A stretch of DNA of 64,000 nt from Alcaligenes faecalis (GCF_005311025.1 NZ_CP031747.1:2664954-2728953); one strand, 5' to 3'. Positions 9,672 through 18,947 are shown, counted from the first letter of the stretch. The notes: a model not told the origin generated them from the letters alone. Numbers and translations are program-made.

Positions 9672-10232
9672 TCAGTTCTGGTCCGCAGGCGCGAAATCGG
9701 CCAAGTGGCAGGACAGGATGTCGGCAATGGCACGATCATCCAGGCCACGGGAGCGCAGGTCGGCGGACAGAGCGTCCACATCCACACGAGCCAGTGGACG
9801 CTCGGCACCACGAGGGCGGTCGTCGCGAACCACGCGGAAGTCGTAATCGCGCTGGGCGGTCTTGGCCACTTCGTAGTGCATGACTTCATCCACTTCGTTT
9901 TCCGGCGTGAAGGTCAGCACGGTAGGGCGCAGGGAATACAGGTCTTCGGAGTTCATCACGTATTCGGTTGCGCAGATGATGACGGTGTCGCCCTTTTGAC
10001 AGGTACGGGCCGCCGCACCGTTCAGGACCACACAGCGCGAGCCGGGTTCACCGAAGATCACGTAGGTAGAAATACGGGCGCCACTGTCCTTATTCCAGAT
10101 TTCCACAAACTCCATGGGTAAAATGCCCGCTTGTTCGCAGATTTCAGGATCCAGTGTGATCGAGCCGTGATAGTTCAAGTCGGCACCGGTCACCTTGATA
10201 CCATGCAGCTTGGCACGGACCACTTTTTTCAT
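9672..10232 (-). CDS. panD: Aspartate 1-decarboxylase (PanD) with C-terminal extension
   Basis: Pyruvoyl-dependent decarboxylase that makes beta-alanine from L-aspartate for pantothenate and CoA. The pro-enzyme self-cleaves between Gly23 and Ser24 in NYHGSITLD, and the core markers [10 protein letters not shown]-like, STYVI, GSR and NGAAA are intact. The usual enzyme has about 126 residues; this one has 186, with about 60 extra residues after the NE block, ending in a charged, probably helical tail ([19 protein letters not shown]). Start ATG 10232 gives the normal [11 protein letters not shown] beginning; an upstream in-frame start would add 13 residues without a good ribosome site. It stands alone, not next to panBC. 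Confidence 0.93.
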   Translation of the reverse strand: MKKVVRAKLHGIKVTGADLNYHGSITLDPEICEQAGILPMEFVEIWNKDSGARISTYVIFGEPGSRCVVLNGAAARTCQKGDTVIICATEYVMNSEDLYSLRPTVLTFTPENEVDEVMHYEVAKTAQRDYDFRVVRDDRPRGAERPLARVDVDALSADLRSRGLDDRAIADILSCHLADFAPADQN

Positions 10233-10493
10233 GACAACACTCTCTAGAAACAGGTCCCCTGTAACGGACACCTAAGCTTGGCTAAAACGCGGCTTGCGCT
10301 GCGCCCTTAGCCCGATCAGGGCTGCGGGAAAGACTGCATCATAAACCCAGAAATGCGCGCAAATCCGTTTAGACCCACAGATTTGTACGGGAAAACCACA
10401 GCATCAATGATTTGCCTGACGGCCAGTCTGTGCTGTAATCCCCTCTGCCGCATCGCGCCGGTCTTTTTTATTTTCAATACGATACCGTTTTCC

Positions 10494-11273
10494 ATGCCCA
10501 ACCTGCTCATCGAGAATATTCACAAACGCTATGGTTCCCTGGAGGTCCTCAAGGGAGTCTCTCTCAGCGCGGAGCCGGGCGATGTCATCAGCCTGATCGG
10601 GTCCAGTGGTTCGGGCAAAAGTACGTTTCTGCGTTGCATCAACTTTCTGGAAACGCCCAATTCCGGCCGTATCGTCATCAAGGGCGAGGAACTGAAAACC
10701 CGTCTGGACCCCAAAACGGACGAACTGGTTGCGGTAGATAAACAACAGCTCAAGCGCCTGCGCACCAGCCTGGCCATGGTGTTCCAGCACTTCAATCTGT
10801 GGTCGCACATGACGGTGCTGGAAAACATTACCGCCACGCCCATTCATGTACAGGGCATGGACAAGGCGCAGGCCATTGCCAAAGCGGAGCTGTATCTGGA
10901 CAAGGTAGGCCTGTCGCGCGATCTGGCCAAACAATACCCGGCCTTCTTGTCGGGCGGCCAGCAGCAGCGTGTGGCGATTGCCCGAGCGCTGGCGCTGGAA
11001 CCTGAAGTGATGCTGTTTGACGAGCCAACCTCGGCACTGGACCCCGAGCGTGTGGGCGAGGTTCTGCGCGTTATGCAGAATTTGGCCGAAGAAGGGCGCA
11101 CGATGGTGGTGGTTACCCACGAAATGAGCTTTGCGCGCAACGTCTCCAGCAAGGTGGTGTATCTGCACGAAGGTCAAATCGAGGAAGAAGGCCCGCCAGA
11201 AGAAGTGCTGGTGTCGCCACGCAGCCCTCGTCTGGCACAATTCCTGGCAGCGGGCGGTTCGTCCAAGAGCTAA
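10494..11273 (+). CDS. Amino-acid ABC transporter ATP-binding protein, HisP/GlnQ type (orphan)
   Basis: Cytoplasmic ATPase of 259 residues in the polar-amino-acid branch. Walker [10 protein letters not shown]-loop [16 protein letters not shown], signature [16 protein letters not shown], Walker [13 protein letters not shown] and the switch histidine in [10 protein letters not shown] are complete. The extended insertion after residue 65 resembles HisP and OccP. I chose ATG 10494 since family members begin about eight residues before the first strand; an upstream frame to 10353 adds non-homologous residues. No permease or binding-protein genes are adjacent, so its partners must be encoded elsewhere. 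Confidence 0.92.
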   Translation: MPNLLIENIHKRYGSLEVLKGVSLSAEPGDVISLIGSSGSGKSTFLRCINFLETPNSGRIVIKGEELKTRLDPKTDELVAVDKQQLKRLRTSLAMVFQHFNLWSHMTVLENITATPIHVQGMDKAQAIAKAELYLDKVGLSRDLAKQYPAFLSGGQQQRVAIARALALEPEVMLFDEPTSALDPERVGEVLRVMQNLAEEGRTMVVVTHEMSFARNVSSKVVYLHEGQIEEEGPPEEVLVSPRSPRLAQFLAAGGSSKS

Positions 11274-11613
11274 GATGCCCGCCTACGGCGCGCAATACGG
11301 ACTGACGGGTCTGTGACTGGCTATCTGCCCCTTGGGTCGGTCAGATCGTTCAGTCACCGAGCAATCGCGAAGCAGCAGGTTCGCCAAGCCTGCCAAGCTG
11401 CGACACGACGAAAACATCGAAAAGCCGGATCGCCGGGCCGCCGGATCGCCAGAACGCCAGACAGCCGAATGTATATCAACAGGTAAAACAGCCCAAAGAC
11501 TTCGGCCACACTCTGAGCAGACATAAAACAAACGGCGCCTTTCGGCGCCGTTATGCATTTGCAACCATCCTAATGAAGCCGCCAACCAGCAGCTTCTGAC
11601 TACAGCCCTGCTA
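11274..11613. other. Intergenic region, about 340 bases, no gene supported
   Basis: No convincing coding sequence. A 7-bp inverted repeat (GTGACTG at 11313-11319 and CAGTCAC at 11351-11357) and a low-complexity run of CCGGATCGCC-like units near 11428-11455 are visible. The right part holds the minus-strand terminator at 11525-11552. A short open frame at 11332-11526 has no ribosome site and arginine/serine-rich composition typical of non-coding GC-rich DNA. Confidence 0.5.
11525..11552 (-). terminator. Probable terminator of the DIM6/NTAB gene
   Basis: A perfect 9-bp stem (AACGGCGCC with GGCGCCGTT) has a 4-base loop. On the minus strand it is followed by TGTTTTATG, a T-rich tail, 62 bases after the stop of the gene at 11614. 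Confidence 0.75.
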
Positions 11614-12231
11614 TCAGGACTTGGGACGTGGCATATCAAACAAGGCCAGGTCCGTAATCTCAAAGTAATCGCCAGGACCACCACCACGCAAAATCGGACG
11701 TGGGATCGCAGTGCGGTAAATGCCGTCCACGATGCTGTTGGGCGACACATGCACGCCGACCACTTCGCCCAGCACCATCCAGGTGTTCAGATCCTTGCCT
11801 TCCGAGTCTTTCAACTGAAAGTGCGTCGTCACCTTGCACTCCAGCGAGGCATGGCTCTCGCCCACGCGGGGGGCATCAATCAGGCGGGAATCCACAGGCG
11901 TCAGACCCGCGACTTCAAACTCGCGCACATCTTGTTCCAGGCTGGTCATGTTCATGGGTTCGGCCAGATCACGGGTAGCCAGGTTCCAGGTAAACACGCC
12001 GGTTTCAATTGCGTTACGCACGCTGTCTTTGTAGCCCACGCTGGAAAAAGCGATGACAGGCGGGCGATAGTTGAACACGTTGCAGAAGCTGTATGGAGCC
12101 AGGTTCAGCACACCTTCCTTGCTTTTGGTGCCAATCCAGCCGATGACACGGGGACCCACAATAGAACTGATCGGGTCGTGGCGCAGTCCATGGCCTTGTG
12201 TGGGTTCGTAGAAGTGAAAGTCTTTCTGCAC
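11614..12231 (-). CDS. DIM6/NTAB flavin-reductase-fold protein, IifA/IndD-like (indole pathway)
   Basis: A 205-residue split-barrel protein of the flavin-reductase-like DIM6/NTAB family (PRVIGWIGTKSKEGVLNLAPYSFCNVFNYRPPVIAFSS is the hallmark block, here described by its parts). In Acinetobacter, IifA is reported as a cofactor-independent oxygenase converting 3-hydroxyindolin-2-one to anthranilate, and a DIM6/NTAB protein is part of the Cupriavidus ind cluster. The divergent AraC gene and the nearby SDR, StyA-like monooxygenase and flavin reductase make this role likely here. Start: GTG 12231, preceded by AGAGAGAA at good spacing; the only upstream alternative is a TTG without a site. Function is inferred from family and context. 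Confidence 0.8.
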   Translation of the reverse strand: MQKDFHFYEPTQGHGLRHDPISSIVGPRVIGWIGTKSKEGVLNLAPYSFCNVFNYRPPVIAFSSVGYKDSVRNAIETGVFTWNLATRDLAEPMNMTSLEQDVREFEVAGLTPVDSRLIDAPRVGESHASLECKVTTHFQLKDSEGKDLNTWMVLGEVVGVHVSPNSIVDGIYRTAIPRPILRGGGPGDYFEITDLALFDMPRPKS

Positions 12232-12392
12232 GGTTCTCTCTGTTAATAAACACAACAAACTAAACGGGACTGCGGGAAATCCCGGTGGCCCACTGATATA
12301 CTTTACAACTAAAATAAAGCCGCTGCAAACCGTTGAAACTCAAGGTTTTACGTATCCTTCCTGCCTTTCAGAACCATCTAGGCACATGAAAC

Positions 12393-13370
12393 ATGGAAAA
12401 TAAGCCCGATCACTGGGCACGTGTAGCTTCTGCTGACCTGGAACACGTGCGCAAATCTGTCAGCGATATGTTCAAGTCGCACCAGCTCAAGCAGCTACGT
12501 GCCGATCAGACCCTGCAAACCCGGCTGCGTCACGCCCAGTTTGGTCAGGTCGCCTTGAGCCGCCTGGGCTATGGCGCCGACGTACACATACAACCTGATC
12601 ACCTGGCCGGTTTCTACCTGGTCCAGATGCCCCAATACGGCACCGCCAAAATTCGCTGCGGTGGCCAAACTGTGGACTCCAGTCCCTACGCCGCCACGAT
12701 CCTGAATCCCAACGAGGATGTGGACATGGTCTGGCACGCCAATAATGAGCAATTAATGCTCAAGATAGACCGCAATCTGGTGGAACAGGCTGCCCGTGGC
12801 ATGGGCCTGGACGTAGGCCCGCAAGGTTTGCTGTTTCCGGTACGCCTGGAGGCGCATACCCAGCCTTCCTGGCAAATCATGCTGCGCTACGTGCTGGACT
12901 GTGCACGCAACTACGAGGACATTCGCCGCTCGCCGCTGATTATCAACCAGCTGGAGCAATTGGCGGTGACAACCTTGCTGGATCTGCACCCACCGACTCA
13001 GATTCAGGCCCTGAACCCCACTCGCATCCTGCCGCGCCATTTGAAGAAAGTAGCCAGCCATTTGCATGAGCAGGCTCATTTGCCGGTCACAATAGACGAG
13101 CTCAGTACCATTGCGGGCGTGAGCTCCCGCACCTTGCAGCAAGCCTTCCGAGACCACTACGGCGTCAGCCCCATGCAGTACCTGCGTCAGGTTCGTCTGG
13201 ACCGTCTGCGCCACGAACTGATCCATTCCAACGAACCTCACCTGACGCTGGCCGACCTGGCCATGCGCTGGGGCTTTGCACACCAGGGCCGTTTCAGCGC
13301 CGAATACCGCAGCCGCTTTGGCGAAACGCCTAGCGAGACCCTGCAACGAGTGCGCGGCGGCCAGCACTAA
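12393..13370 (+). CDS. AraC/XylS-family regulator, IifR/IndR-like
   Basis: Transcriptional activator of 325 residues. The N-terminal part (about 20-200) is an AraC-binding-like effector domain as in FeaR; the C-terminal double helix-turn-helix is clear (VTIDELSTIAGVSSRTLQQA and the second recognition helix region in LADLAMRWGFAHQGRFSAEY). It is divergent from the IifA-like gene across a 161-base promoter region that contains the short palindrome GGGAAATCCC (12274-12283), and it converges on the operon 13393-18626. By analogy with indole clusters it probably activates these genes in response to indole or a product. The effector is inference. Confidence 0.88.
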   Translation: MENKPDHWARVASADLEHVRKSVSDMFKSHQLKQLRADQTLQTRLRHAQFGQVALSRLGYGADVHIQPDHLAGFYLVQMPQYGTAKIRCGGQTVDSSPYAATILNPNEDVDMVWHANNEQLMLKIDRNLVEQAARGMGLDVGPQGLLFPVRLEAHTQPSWQIMLRYVLDCARNYEDIRRSPLIINQLEQLAVTTLLDLHPPTQIQALNPTRILPRHLKKVASHLHEQAHLPVTIDELSTIAGVSSRTLQQAFRDHYGVSPMQYLRQVRLDRLRHELIHSNEPHLTLADLAMRWGFAHQGRFSAEYRSRFGETPSETLQRVRGGQH

Positions 13371-13392
13371 GCTGACCGCCTCACCCGTCCTC

Positions 13393-14985
13393 TCACCCCT
13401 TCAAGATACGCTGGGCTGCCAGATAGCCGGATTGACCACCCAGGCCAGGGCCTGGATGCACCGACGCACCAATTTGATGCAGATTGCGCCAGGGCGTGGT
13501 GCCACTGCGCGCGTTCTTGTGTCCTGCAAAAGGACGCATGAAAAAGAACTGATCCGGTGAGCACACCCCGCTATACGGATCGCCCCCCACCAGATTCATG
13601 TTCAAGGCTTCCAGATCCGCCGGGCTGACACTACGACGCCCGATAATCTTGGCAGCCAGGCCAGGCATGACGGTTTCCAGACGGGCCTGAACGCGATCGG
13701 CCATCGCCTCGCGCACGGCTTCGTTCCAGCGTCCATCCGCTGGCACAGGAATCTCGCCCGCTTCATCGCCTTTGATGTGACGCGGCAGCTCCTGCATTTG
13801 TACCCATAGAATCCAGTGACCTTCCGGTGCACGAGTCACATCCACCGCTACCGGCTGGCCCACGGCCAAGGTCGGTTTGGCAGGCAGGTAGCCATTGCTG
13901 GCCGTGACCACCGAGGAACACACCTGCTCCATGCTTTCCGTCACATGCACCATAGGGACATGGCGCAGTTCCGGGTCAAGCCAGTCGGGCGGGGAATTCA
14001 AGGCAAAGTGTATCTGCATGCCACCGCGACCATAGTGATAATCCTGGGCGGACTTCAACAGCTCGGGTTCTACTTCCGGCAACAAATCGCCGTACAGCTG
14101 ACCGGGCGTCACATTGCAGACCACCGCACGGCGGGCCAGATAGCGCTGCGTACCCACACACACGCCGGTGGCTTTATTGCCTTCCACCAGCACGCGATCC
14201 ACATGGGAATTGGTCAGTACCGCCCCACCTGCTTCTTCAATAATGCGGGTAAAGGCTTTCACAATCTGATAACTGCCGCCTTTAACGACAGGCATACCGC
14301 CACTGACCACAGCACTGAACGTCAGCTTGCCGATCAGGGCCGAGCTGGCTTCATCCGGGCCCAAACCGCTATGCAGCACCCAGGGCGCAATCATGGCGCG
14401 GGCCAGGTCGCTGCGCAGTTCGCGCATGGCCCAGCGCCGAAAGCTTTCCAGCGCTTGCGAGCCAAAGGACATCAAGCCATCCAGACCCCGTTCGCGCCAG
14501 GCACCAAAGGCCAGTTTGGCCATGGGCCAACGGTAAGGCTCACCGCCCAGCAAGCCAAATACCAAACCGGCATCCGGGCCAAACATGCGAGCCGCCATGG
14601 CACCCAAGGCATCGCCTTCACCCGGCATCAAGTCATTGAAGCGACGTACGGTGTCGTCCATATCCTGACGCAAGGCCAGCGACGGGCCACCAGGAATGGC
14701 CAGACCCGTGCTGTATTCGCCTTTGACAAACTCCAGACCGGCTTTAGCCAAGGGTTCAGCCAAAGTGGCATAGGATGCACCGCCCATGAACAAGGGATAC
14801 CAACTGGACAGAACATCATGGGTAAAACCGGGGAACAGCTCTTGCGTACGGATGCAGCCCCCGGCCACCGCATTGCGCTCCAGCACTGTCACCGACAAGC
14901 CGCGTTGGGCCAACAAGGCGGCACAGGTCAGGGAGTTCATCCCGCTGCCGACAATGACTACATCAGCGCTGTGCGCATCACTCAT
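13393..14985 (-). CDS. CrtI/phytoene-desaturase-like FAD oxidoreductase in the indole cluster
   Basis: A 530-residue NAD(P)/FAD-dependent oxidoreductase. The N-terminus holds a Rossmann dinucleotide motif (VIVGSGMNSLTCAALLAQRG followed by the acidic end VLER) and a GGCIRT segment as in CrtI-like desaturases, with the C-terminal FAD contact region GASVHPGPGLGG. It is the last gene of the operon and starts one base before the stop of the flavin-reductase gene, so it is translationally coupled. There are no carotenoid genes around it. A plausible role is oxidation of an indolic intermediate (for example indoxyl or a dihydrodiol), but the sequence does not show the substrate. Confidence 0.8.
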   Translation of the reverse strand: MSDAHSADVVIVGSGMNSLTCAALLAQRGLSVTVLERNAVAGGCIRTQELFPGFTHDVLSSWYPLFMGGASYATLAEPLAKAGLEFVKGEYSTGLAIPGGPSLALRQDMDDTVRRFNDLMPGEGDALGAMAARMFGPDAGLVFGLLGGEPYRWPMAKLAFGAWRERGLDGLMSFGSQALESFRRWAMRELRSDLARAMIAPWVLHSGLGPDEASSALIGKLTFSAVVSGGMPVVKGGSYQIVKAFTRIIEEAGGAVLTNSHVDRVLVEGNKATGVCVGTQRYLARRAVVCNVTPGQLYGDLLPEVEPELLKSAQDYHYGRGGMQIHFALNSPPDWLDPELRHVPMVHVTESMEQVCSSVVTASNGYLPAKPTLAVGQPVAVDVTRAPEGHWILWVQMQELPRHIKGDEAGEIPVPADGRWNEAVREAMADRVQARLETVMPGLAAKIIGRRSVSPADLEALNMNLVGGDPYSGVCSPDQFFFMRPFAGHKNARSGTTPWRNLHQIGASVHPGPGLGGQSGYLAAQRILKG

Positions 14986-14986
14986 T

Positions 14987-15598
14987 TCAACGGTCTCCGC
15001 TAGGCGTGGTCAGGTTGGCGAAACGGCCACGGTGAAACACCGCAGGTTCGTGTTCGGTCAGCGTGGTGTGGCGCACCACACGGCCAATAAACAAGGTGTG
15101 GTCACCACCTTCGTGCTGACGGTAGTTCTCGCACACAAAGGTCGCCACGCAATCGTCCAGCAGTGGCACGCCTTCTTCACCATCCACATGCGAGACCAGC
15201 GAGAACTTGTCCTTGACCTGGGAATTGGCAAAACCCAAAGCCACGGGCACTTGCTCCTGGCTGATCACGTTGATCGCAAAGTGGCTGCACTTCTCGAAAA
15301 TTTCCAGGCTGGGCGAGTGATTCACCAGGCTCCACATCACCAGGGGCGGCTCCAGCGACAGGGACGTAAAGGAGTTGATGGTCAGACCCACCGCCCGGCC
15401 ATCGGGACAACGAGTCGTGACAATGGCCACACCCGTTGGAAAATGGCCCAGTGCCTGGCGAAACGCACGGCTATCGACCACATTCAGATTGGACGGTGTG
15501 GGTTTGGCGTCAGCGGCTGCCAACGCTTGGGCAGACACGGCCTGCCGCTGGGCAGCGGTTTGGGACGAGGAGTCTTGCAGCGTTGCGGTGGGGGTCAT
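14987..15598 (-). CDS. NAD(P)H:flavin oxidoreductase, StyB/IifD-like
   Basis: Small reductase of 203 residues that would supply reduced FAD to the StyA-like monooxygenase encoded upstream. The flavin-reductase domain (about 45-195) shows FPTGVAIVTT, GLTINSFTSLSLEPPLV and the C-terminal GDHTLFIGRV segment. The first about 40 residues are an Ala/Gln/Ser-rich extension not needed by the family. The gap to the monooxygenase gene is 25 bases. Pairing with a two-component monooxygenase is well established for StyAB-type enzymes; the partner here is inferred from adjacency. Confidence 0.9.
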   Translation of the reverse strand: MTPTATLQDSSSQTAAQRQAVSAQALAAADAKPTPSNLNVVDSRAFRQALGHFPTGVAIVTTRCPDGRAVGLTINSFTSLSLEPPLVMWSLVNHSPSLEIFEKCSHFAINVISQEQVPVALGFANSQVKDKFSLVSHVDGEEGVPLLDDCVATFVCENYRQHEGGDHTLFIGRVVRHTTLTEHEPAVFHRGRFANLTTPSGDR

Positions 15599-15623
15599 GA
15601 TACGTCTCCTTGAATACTATCTA

Positions 15624-16868
15624 TCAGGCAGCCACAGATTGGCTGCGAGTCTTCTCGATCAATGCCTGAGCGGCACTCAGATCTTCCCAGGCCGGGAACA
15701 GAACCGGTGGGTGGTTGAAACTGTTGGCCAGGAAATGAGCCAGGGCGGGCGATTGCTGAGCCGAGGTCAACAAGGCAAAAGAAGAGTCGGTTGGTGGCTT
15801 CAACATGGAGTTGGTCCAGCGCACCACCAGATTGGCGTAATCCCAGTAACGCTCGAACGTTTCCTGCATCCAGTTACGGTCAAACGCGCCTTCACCACGT
15901 TGCAAAATGCTGTCCAGATACACTTGGGCGGCTTTGGCGGCGTTGTTGGAACCTTGGCCGGTAATGGGGTCGTTCACGACCACGGCATCGCCCAGACCCA
16001 GCACCATGCGGCCCGAAGGCAGCGTCAGCACAGGTTTACGAACTGTGGGAGGGAAAGCACCGGACAGGTAACCTTGGGCGTCGGTCAGTTCCACATTACG
16101 GGCACGATCGCCTTCCCAAGGCAGGAATTCGCGCAGGAAAGAAACGCTTTGCTCCAAATGAGCTTCGGGCGTCTTGGCATCGCGGAAACGATCCAGTGGG
16201 CCACCGGGCACGCCTTCGAACACCATGATGTCGCAGGGTCCGGACAGGGTCAGCGAGGGGAACACAAAGTATTCGCCCACACCGGGGATGAAGTTAAAGG
16301 ACACGCGCGAGTATTCAGGCGTAGGCTCCAGACCATGTACATAGGTCAGGGCCAGGGCGCGCTGAGGCTTGTCGTACATGGAACGCTGATCGTCACGCTC
16401 GAACAACTTGACCACTTCGCCTTTACCGGCAGCCAGCATGGTCAGGTCGTACTCCTGGGTGATGCGCTCCAGTTCGGCCACGCCCACATCTTCCATGATC
16501 AGCTTGCCGCCACGCTGCTCGAACAGTTCCAGCCAGTAAGGCATTTTCACGCGCTGGTCAGTTGCCTGGGCTTCACGATCCAGACGGCCGCTCCAGTCCA
16601 CGGCTTTGGTGTCAGGCTGTTCAGGGTTGGGCAGAGCAAAGCCAATGCCTTGTACAGGCGGGCATTCGTCGTCCCAGAAATTCAGGCCCAGGCGACGCTC
16701 TACGTCCAGAGCCTCGGCAAACATGCACTGGCTGGACATCACGCGGCCACCACGAACATCGTCGGGGCTGCGGTTGGTGAAAACGGCTACGTCGTAGCCC
16801 TTGGCCAAAAGACCGAATGCAACGGGCATGCCAGCCTGGCCAGCGCCCACAATAGCAACTTTACGCAT
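15624..16868 (-). CDS. StyA-like FAD monooxygenase, probable indole oxygenase (IifC/IndA-like)
   Basis: A 414-residue two-component flavin monooxygenase of the styrene-monooxygenase family, soluble and dependent on FADH2 from the adjacent reductase. Visible marks are the N-terminal dinucleotide motif VAIVGAGQAGMPVAFGLLAKG, the PQRAL segment near residue 170, the FAD-binding block LGLGDAVVVNDPITGQGSNN near residue 305 and RWTN near residue 360, all shared with StyA. Members in indole operons convert indole to a 2,3-oxygenated product that can end as indigo or isatin. Flanking SDR, DIM6/NTAB and AraC genes favour indole over styrene, since no styrene-oxide isomerase or phenylacetaldehyde dehydrogenase gene is present. 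Confidence 0.88.
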   Translation of the reverse strand: MRKVAIVGAGQAGMPVAFGLLAKGYDVAVFTNRSPDDVRGGRVMSSQCMFAEALDVERRLGLNFWDDECPPVQGIGFALPNPEQPDTKAVDWSGRLDREAQATDQRVKMPYWLELFEQRGGKLIMEDVGVAELERITQEYDLTMLAAGKGEVVKLFERDDQRSMYDKPQRALALTYVHGLEPTPEYSRVSFNFIPGVGEYFVFPSLTLSGPCDIMVFEGVPGGPLDRFRDAKTPEAHLEQSVSFLREFLPWEGDRARNVELTDAQGYLSGAFPPTVRKPVLTLPSGRMVLGLGDAVVVNDPITGQGSNNAAKAAQVYLDSILQRGEGAFDRNWMQETFERYWDYANLVVRWTNSMLKPPTDSSFALLTSAQQSPALAHFLANSFNHPPVLFPAWEDLSAAQALIEKTRSQSVAA

Positions 16869-16924
16869 GATTTTTTCCTTCTGAGGGAGCTAAGGACACC
16901 ACTGCGGCGGCGTCCTGGTTTTTC

Positions 16925-17707
16925 TTATTCAGCCAATTTGGGAATGGCGGGTACACCTTGCTCTGGGCCCATGGCCGAGTAGCCGCCATCAACGGCGTAA
17001 TCGGCACCGGTCACGAAACTCGCGGAATCCGAGAGCAGGAAGGACACGACTTCGCCCACTTCCTGGGGATCGCCCACGCGGCCCAGCATGTGAAATGCCG
17101 AGGCCACGCGGTCGGTCTTGGCACGGTCACCGCCCGTCAGCTCGTCCATCACGCGCGACCAGATCCAGCCGGGCGAGACCGAGTTGACGCGAATGCCGTC
17201 AGGCGCAAAGTCCAGCGCCATGCTGCGTGTCAGTTGCAACAAGGCAGCCTTGGAGACCGGGTACAACCACCGCCCGGTTTGAGCAATCGAGGAGGAGATC
17301 GACGTGAAGTTGACGATGGAACCACCACGCGGCAACAAGGGACGCACCGCCTTGGCCGCCTGCACGGCGCTAACCAGGTTGATGTCCAGAGCCTTGAGCC
17401 AGTCAGCACGGCTGGACGCCATGCCTTCATCCAGATAGGAACAGGCCAGATTGACCAGACCATCCACACGGCCAAAATGCGCCTGCACCTGCTCGATGGC
17501 GGCATTCAGGCTGTCATCGCTGGTAATGTCCACTTCCCAGAATTTGGCTTTGGCGGCATCGTTGCCTACGGCTTTCTGGCCACCTGCGGCATCAATATCA
17601 AACACGGCCACACGTGCGCCGTAGCCCATCAGCACCTCGACCACACCTGCGCCTACACGCGTTGCGCCGCCGGTAACGATGACTACCTTATCCTTCAGTC
17701 CTTTCAT
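16925..17707 (-). CDS. Short-chain dehydrogenase/reductase, IifB-like
   Basis: Classical SDR of 260 residues: cofactor motif TGGATRVGAG, catalytic Ser in FTSISSS and YPVSK for Tyr and Lys. The usual NNAG motif is replaced by LVNLACSYLDEG, so the conserved Asn-Ala-Gly loop is altered. In Acinetobacter the corresponding enzyme IifB oxidises indole-2,3-dihydrodiol to 3-hydroxyindolin-2-one. Position between the outer-membrane channel gene (22 bases) and the monooxygenase gene (56 bases) fits this role. Substrate assignment is by context. Confidence 0.85.
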   Translation of the reverse strand: MKGLKDKVVIVTGGATRVGAGVVEVLMGYGARVAVFDIDAAGGQKAVGNDAAKAKFWEVDITSDDSLNAAIEQVQAHFGRVDGLVNLACSYLDEGMASSRADWLKALDINLVSAVQAAKAVRPLLPRGGSIVNFTSISSSIAQTGRWLYPVSKAALLQLTRSMALDFAPDGIRVNSVSPGWIWSRVMDELTGGDRAKTDRVASAFHMLGRVGDPQEVGEVVSFLLSDSASFVTGADYAVDGGYSAMGPEQGVPAIPKLAE

Positions 17708-17729
17708 GTCGCTCTCCTGCCGCGGGCCC

Positions 17730-18626
17730 TTAGAACGGAACCGCTACTTTTACAAAAAATTGTTTTCCTTCGGGACGGCCACGCACGCCCAGATCCTGCT
17801 GGTACTTGGCCGTAATCAGCAGACCCTTGTCATTGGCATAACGCAGGCTGGGACCAATGGCGAAGGCACGAGCCTTGCTGTCACCGGCCATGGGGCCACG
17901 GTCGCTTTCAATCTGTTGATAGGCGTAACCACCCACACCCAGCACCAGCCCATTGCCAAAACCCCAACCCACGGCGTAATCGGCGTGAATGGCTTTACCC
18001 GTACGGGTTTCGGTGTCGCTGTTGCGGAAGTTGAAGTCCACCATCATCTTCAAATCCAGGTTGATGCCGCTGGGCTGTATGTAGCTGAACGCAGCAGCGG
18101 GCTGAATGGCCCAGTAGTTGCGGCCCAGGTTGGCGCTGTCGGTCACTTTGTAGCGGCCAGTTGGGGCAACAAAGTCCACGCCCAGGATGTAGTGCATCTT
18201 CTCGCTGGGGTGAAAGCCCAAGGCCGGACCAAAAACCACGTCACCCAGACCGCTACGGCGCTGGGACTGACCGGCGGCCTGTGCCTTGACGGTCAGCAAG
18301 GGAGCCAGGGCGTGGAACGCCAATTGGCCGCCAAACACCTGCTGGTCCGTCACCCAGACCAGACGCGGCGCAACCATTGCCACATCGACCTTGAAGTCAG
18401 GAATAGGCAACTTGTCGCCGTTCTTGTCACGCACCGAGTCGTAACGCATGGCACCGCCGTACATCAGCAAGTGCACTCCGGGTGGCGGCAGGGCACCACT
18501 CATGAAGTTTTCCAAACCATCGGGATAAATAGGCAGGCCGTTGCCTTCAATGGCACAGACCGGGCCGGCGCCCAATACCCCTGCACCCAGAACCACTGCT
18601 GCTATTTTTTTATTGATGTCCCCCAC
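17730..18626 (-). CDS. Outer-membrane channel protein of the phenol-degradation (MetA-pathway/SphA) family
   Basis: A 298-residue exported protein, first gene of the indole operon. It has a signal peptide ending near VCA-IEG (about residue 26) and a beta-rich remainder with alternating aromatic residues that ends in the aromatic-terminated strand FFVKVAVPF. Such proteins are common in aromatic catabolic operons and are thought to pass hydrophobic substrates through the outer membrane. I chose GTG 18626 because AAGGAG lies eight bases upstream (18634-18639 region) and the signal peptide starts there; an upstream frame to 18701 would bury the signal. Confidence 0.85.
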   Translation of the reverse strand: MGDINKKIAAVVLGAGVLGAGPVCAIEGNGLPIYPDGLENFMSGALPPPGVHLLMYGGAMRYDSVRDKNGDKLPIPDFKVDVAMVAPRLVWVTDQQVFGGQLAFHALAPLLTVKAQAAGQSQRRSGLGDVVFGPALGFHPSEKMHYILGVDFVAPTGRYKVTDSANLGRNYWAIQPAAAFSYIQPSGINLDLKMMVDFNFRNSDTETRTGKAIHADYAVGWGFGNGLVLGVGGYAYQQIESDRGPMAGDSKARAFAIGPSLRYANDKGLLITAKYQQDLGVRGRPEGKQFFVKVAVPF

Positions 18627-18947
18627 GTCCGTTCTCCTTTTGTTTTTTAGGTATGACGATGGAGCCAATGGTAGAAGTGCTCTTTTTGTCGGTATATCCA
18701 CTTTGCGCAGCGCCTAGCCAATAAGCGCAAGAAGCCGCAAAAGCAGGGAAAACCCCGATTTGGTTTAGATTTAAAGGATGACGATCAGTAAGGCCGTTAA
18801 ACGCTGTGTTTCAACGGGTATATGAGATAATTCCTCGCTTCCCGCCCAGTAAATAATCAATATCACCTGGGCCTGAACACCCAGGACGGCGAGCGATGTG
18901 TAATACCGTCGTCGTGGACCTGGCCACAAACACGCCGCTTCATCTCG
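18627..18947. other. Intergenic promoter region of the indole operon, no gene seen
   Basis: About 320 bases between divergent genes. It must hold the minus-strand promoter of the 18626-13393 operon and the plus-strand promoter of the membrane protein gene. I see no clear coding frame, no strong inverted repeat and no terminator. Confidence 0.5.

Noticed and set aside
11332-11526. Small protein gene downstream of the orphan ATPase
   Set aside because: No ribosome site, Arg/Ser-rich low-complexity composition and overlap with a terminator region.
13393-14985. Carotenoid biosynthesis (phytoene desaturase)
   Set aside because: There is no phytoene synthase or other carotenoid gene; the gene is translationally coupled to the flavin reductase of an indole-type operon.
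15624-16868. True styrene monooxygenase for styrene catabolism
   Set aside because: No styrene oxide isomerase or phenylacetaldehyde dehydrogenase genes are present, whereas SDR, DIM6/NTAB and AraC genes as in indole clusters are.
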